Shown: positions 61,055 through 64,000 of the stretch, in pieces
How the letters are laid out: the number at the start of each line of letters is the position of its first letter
Numbering within the stretch: position 1 is the first letter of the stretch
Source: Fredinandcohnia aciditolerans
Lineage (GTDB): Bacteria > Bacillota > Bacilli > Bacillales > Bacillaceae_L
NCBI GenBank assembly: GCA_003640645.1
Contig: QGHH01000017.1
Location: forward strand, 37,278 to 101,277
DNA: 64,000 nucleotides
Direction of reading: 5' to 3'
Translations under genes and position numbers: made by a program
Notes under the pieces: generated by a model
The model's input: the letters and a program-made list of their open reading frames with translations, nothing else
The model's database searches: none
Told to the model about the DNA's origin: nothing

Positions 61055-61726
61055 ATGGCAGCCATTTTAATTATTGAAGACGATATGGCAATTCATTCGC
61101 TTATTAAGGAATCATTGGAATTACAGGATTTTCAAACACTCAGTGCATTCTCAGGGACTGAAGGGAAGTTGTTATTCGAACAAAATCAGGTCGATTTAAT
61201 TCTTTTAGATTTGATGCTTCCGGGGATGAATGGAGAAGATTTTCTTCAGCAGCTCCGTCAAAACTCTACAGTGCCTGTAATAGTGATTTCGGCAAAAAAT
61301 GATCAGGATTCGAAATTACATCTGTTAACATCAGGAGCAGATGATTATATCATAAAACCTTTTGATGTGAAGGAACTTCTTGCACGGATTCACATTCAAT
61401 TACGTCATGCAGTTAGTACTTCAGTAAGTAAAATGAAAGAAATTCATTATAAAAACATCAGTGTGAATTTAGACACACGTGAAGTGGAAACCGATGGAGA
61501 ACAAGTTCATTTGACTGGACGTGAATACGCAATTTTACTCCTGTTTATAGAGAATCCTCAAAAGGTGTTTAGTCGCGCCAATATCTATGAGAGTGTTTGG
61601 AATGAACCATTTTTTGATAGTGAAAAAACGATTAACATGCATATTAGTAATTTACGAAATAAACTCAACCGTGTGGGAACGAACTATATTAAAACGGTAT
61701 GGGGAATTGGTTTTAAATTCGATTAA
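61055..61726 (+). CDS. OmpR-family response regulator
   Basis: Response regulator of 223 residues. Seen: LIIEDDMAIHSLIKESLEL with the acidic pair, the phosphorylated Asp52 in LILLDLMLPG, the conserved Thr/Ser and Lys (VIVISAKND, YIIKPFDVKELLARI), and the winged-helix end HLTGREYAILLLFIENPQ and INMHISNLRNKLNR. ATG start 10 bases after the permease with AGTAGGTCG upstream. Probably activates the ABC genes; a binding site was not identified. Confidence 0.94.
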   Translation: MAAILIIEDDMAIHSLIKESLELQDFQTLSAFSGTEGKLLFEQNQVDLILLDLMLPGMNGEDFLQQLRQNSTVPVIVISAKNDQDSKLHLLTSGADDYIIKPFDVKELLARIHIQLRHAVSTSVSKMKEIHYKNISVNLDTREVETDGEQVHLTGREYAILLLFIENPQKVFSRANIYESVWNEPFFDSEKTINMHISNLRNKLNRVGTNYIKTVWGIGFKFD

Positions 61727-61872
61727 CTTTATTTGGCAGGTCCCACTTCTCTGATTAAAGTTAATGCTACCGGCAATGCCACGGGATTTTTCCAAGTAAA
61801 AATTTCTTGCTTACTCGAGTAGTTGTGCGGCAAATACTTCAGGCGTATTTGATTGAAAGGAGCGTGAATGGT

Positions 61873-62802
61873 ATGTGGGGTTGGATATTTGTCACACTTG
61901 CATTGGCGCTTCTTCTTTATCTTTATTTCTTAAAACGAGAATTATGTAAATTAAAACATGAGATTAAGGACCTTCCAAACCGTTCTGGATTTGGTGGTAG
62001 GCTTTCACTTGAGTTTCGTGAGAAGGCATTGATGGATGTAGTTGATGAGTTGAACCAAATGATTGATACGTTTGAAGATAAAAATCGTCAGGCAAAGCAG
62101 ATGGAAGAAAATGTGAAGTTATCTATTGCTGGGTTATCTCATGATTTACGAACACCACTTACGTCAATCAAGGGCTATGTTGAACTCTTACATATAACCA
62201 CGGATGAAACAAAAAGGGCGCAGTATTTAAAAATTATCGATCAATCTGTTAAACGTCTGATAGATATGACCGATCAATTTTATAATTTGGCTCGAATTGA
62301 AACAAACCAACGAGAAATAGAGTTATCATCGATTATTCTCTCTAACCTGGTTGAAGAAATCTTTTTGTCCTTCTATGAACAACTTGAGGAAAAGAACATC
62401 GAGCTCCAATTTCCAGAACAGATAAATGATAGGCAAATTATTGCTGACAAATTAATGCTTGTTCGTGTTATCCAAAATATTGTTCAAAATATCCTTCGTT
62501 ATGCAAAAAGTAAAGCGATGATCAGTTATCGGAATGAGAGAAACTTTCTTATATTTAGTGTGAAAAATGATATCAAATCAGATAGTAAAGTCGCTATTGA
62601 AAAAGTATTTACCCGATTCTATACAGAGGTTACGAGTCGCACAAATACCGAGGCAAGCGGCTTGGGGCTTTATTTATCTAAGAAGCTAGTTGAAAGGATG
62701 AATGGGAAAATGGAAGCAGAACTCAATTCAAATTGGTTTATTCTAACTATTCATCTTCCAATTAATATGGGACAGGTCTCTTCCCCAGATGAGTCGAAAT
62801 AA
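61873..62802 (+). CDS. Sensor histidine kinase
   Basis: Membrane sensor kinase of 309 residues. One N-terminal membrane helix (WIFVTLALALLLYLYFL) with almost no extracellular loop, a short linker, the phosphorylated His in AGLSHDLRTPLTSIKGYVEL (20 residues), and the ATP site QNIVQNILRYAKS and ASGLGLYLSKKLVE. The lack of an input domain suggests an intramembrane sensor that reads the ABC transporter. ATG 61873 has AAAGGAG ten bases upstream. The end MGQVSSPDESK lies over a variant GGGACA repeat. Confidence 0.9.
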   Translation: MWGWIFVTLALALLLYLYFLKRELCKLKHEIKDLPNRSGFGGRLSLEFREKALMDVVDELNQMIDTFEDKNRQAKQMEENVKLSIAGLSHDLRTPLTSIKGYVELLHITTDETKRAQYLKIIDQSVKRLIDMTDQFYNLARIETNQREIELSSIILSNLVEEIFLSFYEQLEEKNIELQFPEQINDRQIIADKLMLVRVIQNIVQNILRYAKSKAMISYRNERNFLIFSVKNDIKSDSKVAIEKVFTRFYTEVTSRTNTEASGLGLYLSKKLVERMNGKMEAELNSNWFILTIHLPINMGQVSSPDESK

Positions 62803-62809
62803 AAAAGTA

Positions 62810-62850
62810 TCGAGAGTTTTGCAACTAATTTTGCAGACTCTCGATTTTTT
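62810..62850 (+). terminator. Terminator after the kinase
   Basis: TCGAGAGT/ACTCTCGA stem with inner TGCAA/TTGCA pairing, then six T. Confidence 0.88.
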
Positions 62851-62933
62851 ATTTATAATTTTTGCATCTATCATTCTGTTGAACTTTTGATTAGAATTGA
62901 AAGATAGATTGATATATAGATGGGAAATATTGG

Positions 62934-62962
62934 TGGGACAAGGGACCTGTCCCTCTGACCCA
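62934..62962. repeat. 29-bp GGGACA palindrome, copy 6
   Basis: TGGGACAAGGGACCTGTCCC then TCTGACCCA, in the gap before the AEC gene. Confidence 0.75.
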
Positions 62963-62998
62963 GGGAGCAACTTTTGTCTGACAGAGGAGTAGTGTTTT

Positions 62999-63907
62999 AT
63001 GAATGAGGAGTTTTTGTATATTGTTTTGATTATTGCGCTGGGGTATGTGTTGAAGCGCATTGGTATTTTGCAGGAGAAGGATGGAGAGACGATCTCCAAG
63101 ATTATTTTTAAAATTACGCTTCCTGCGTTAGTGCTTGTGACGTTTGATACGGTTGAAATTGAAATAAAGCTTATTTTAATTCCGATTATTGTTCTTGTTT
63201 ATGGAATTATCATATCTTTACTGGGCATGGTTATTTTTAAAAAAGAGAAAAAAGAGCTTAAGGGTTCGTTTTTGATGATGTCGTCCGGATTTAATGTTGG
63301 TTTATTTGCGTTTCCACTTGTTTTTGCAATTTGGGGAATCGACGGATTGACGTATTTTAGTATATTTGATGTGGGAACATCCTTAATAGTTTTTGGCATT
63401 AGCTATATTTTAGGTAGCTATTTTTCTGAAGAAGGTTTAAGTCTCAAACCGGTTTCGATTCTAAAAAAACTTACGAAATCAATCCCATTGATGACGTATT
63501 TGATTGCAAGTACTTTAAATTTAAGTCATATTAAATTACCGGAAATGGTCATTAATGTGGCTAGCACGATTTCACAAGCTAATATGCCATTGTGCTTATT
63601 ACTATTGGGTCTTTATTTAAATTTTAAATTTGAAAAACAATTTTTGAAGCCAATGTTGAAATTTTTAACGTTCCGGTATGGAGTGGGCTTACTGATTGGA
63701 ATCACCTTGTTCTCTCTGCTTCCTTACGAGGCTATGTTTCGATACACCGTATTAATTGGTTTACTACTTCCGGTTGCTTCATCAGTCATCCCATTTGCGG
63801 TTGAATTCAAGTACAGTAATGAAAGCATTCGGTTAATTGCAACGATTACTAATATCACAATCTTGGTGAGTATCGTGATTTTATATGTATTTGCACATCT
63901 AATTTAA
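62999..63907 (+). CDS. AEC family transporter
   Basis: Auxin-efflux-carrier-type transporter of 302 residues with about ten helices. Seen: FLYIVLIIALGYVLKRIGIL (20 residues), FKITLPALVLVTFD, SSGFNVGLFAFPLVFAIWG and LLLPVASSVIPFAVEFKY, the family blocks, plus SQANMPLCLLLLGLYLNFKF. Bacterial members carry malate, malonate or other organic acids; the substrate is unknown. GAGGAG lies upstream of the ATG. Last complete gene of the window. Confidence 0.9.
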   Translation: MNEEFLYIVLIIALGYVLKRIGILQEKDGETISKIIFKITLPALVLVTFDTVEIEIKLILIPIIVLVYGIIISLLGMVIFKKEKKELKGSFLMMSSGFNVGLFAFPLVFAIWGIDGLTYFSIFDVGTSLIVFGISYILGSYFSEEGLSLKPVSILKKLTKSIPLMTYLIASTLNLSHIKLPEMVINVASTISQANMPLCLLLLGLYLNFKFEKQFLKPMLKFLTFRYGVGLLIGITLFSLLPYEAMFRYTVLIGLLLPVASSVIPFAVEFKYSNESIRLIATITNITILVSIVILYVFAHLI

Positions 63908-63913
63908 AAAAGT

Positions 63914-64000
63914 GGTCCTGTACTAAACTGGCACCTATGTCAAGGACACAATAAAAAAAGAGACTAAGCAGCTTGAAGATGATTCCTATATTGAATAGGG
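63914..64000. mobile_element. Possible IS3-type terminus at the window edge
   Basis: GTCCTGTACTAAACTGGCAC and TGTCAAGGACACAATAAAAA resemble terminal sequences of IS3-family elements with a following AAAGAGACTAAGCAGC. Only the edge is visible, no transposase, so this is weak. Confidence 0.3.

Overview
The window is about 64 kb of AT-rich chromosome from an endospore-forming member of the Bacillaceae (Bacillus in the broad sense). The evidence is strong AGGAGG-type ribosome binding sites, frequent TTG and GTG starts, intrinsic terminators after most genes, a SAM-I (S-box) riboswitch, CsoR/CopA/CopZ, and the ilvA - DUF2535 - DegV - SCO - GDSL lipase - YpmS order that resembles the B. subtilis ilvA/ypm neighbourhood. 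There are no rRNA or tRNA genes, no CRISPR array, no prophage and no complete insertion sequence. The right edge may cut into an IS terminus.

Layout. 0-4 kb: trhA, ilvA, a DUF2535 protein, DegV, and a PCYCGC lipoprotein. 4-6 kb: a small unknown gene with an MFS exporter. 6.2-10 kb: a compact operon comA - histidine phosphatase - cysH - sat - cysC. It takes sulfate to sulfite and adds the sulfite to PEP, giving phosphosulfolactate (sulfolactate is a known spore constituent). 10-19.4 kb: YitT-like protein, SCO lipoprotein, YkoP/YkoQ-like pair, SGNH lipase and YpmS, DUF2935, an APH-like kinase, AmpS aminopeptidase and an HD phosphohydrolase. 19.5-27 kb: a frameshifted P-loop ATPase, padR-chrA, AIM24, an anchored DUF1906 hydrolase, and the divergent lysE/trmB pair. 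27-34.5 kb: holin-like protein, nitronate monooxygenase, methyltransferase, MFS pump, a CGCGG-motif protein with an overlapping partner, acyltransferase and MsrAB. 34.7-46.7 kb: cold-shock protein, LysR/NCS2 permease, small stress-type proteins, AlkD, an MTOX/sarcosine-oxidase-like enzyme, an adenine deaminase homologue, and LysR/scoAB. 46.8-53.3 kb: a nuclease lipoprotein and the copper block csoR-copA-copZ, then a YcdB-like protein and a siroheme-reductase-like protein whose promoter carries a third CsoR-type box. 53-64 kb: pentapeptide protein, TetR/SDR pair, a SAM riboswitch ahead of an FbpA-like gene, ywnB/ywnA, an ABC transporter with its two-component system, and an AEC transporter.

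The most unusual content is between genes. Two arrays 31 kb apart (about 26.96-27.47 kb and 58.7-59.24 kb) belong to one family of degenerate tandem repeats with a period of 52 bp: exactly 52 in the first, 52 or 51 in the second. They align column for column although their sequences have drifted. A third array (35.06-35.35 kb) has a 53/54-bp alternating unit (107-bp dimer) with GGTACA/TGTACC arms, and two further tracts have roughly 50-bp hairpin units. A separate 29-bp double palindrome of the GGGACA/TGTCCC type occurs at least six times between 35 and 63 kb. One copy forms the C-terminal codons of the Rrf2 regulator.

Regulation is unusually readable: three CsoR boxes of one 20-bp form, twin 21-bp operators around trmB/lysE, a symmetric three-part operator between ywnA and ywnB over a consensus promoter, a PadR-type inverted repeat, a TetR-type inverted repeat, and an S-box whose freed strand can pair with the downstream Shine-Dalgarno sequence. 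All function assignments are by reading protein motifs from memory; none has been checked by a database search.
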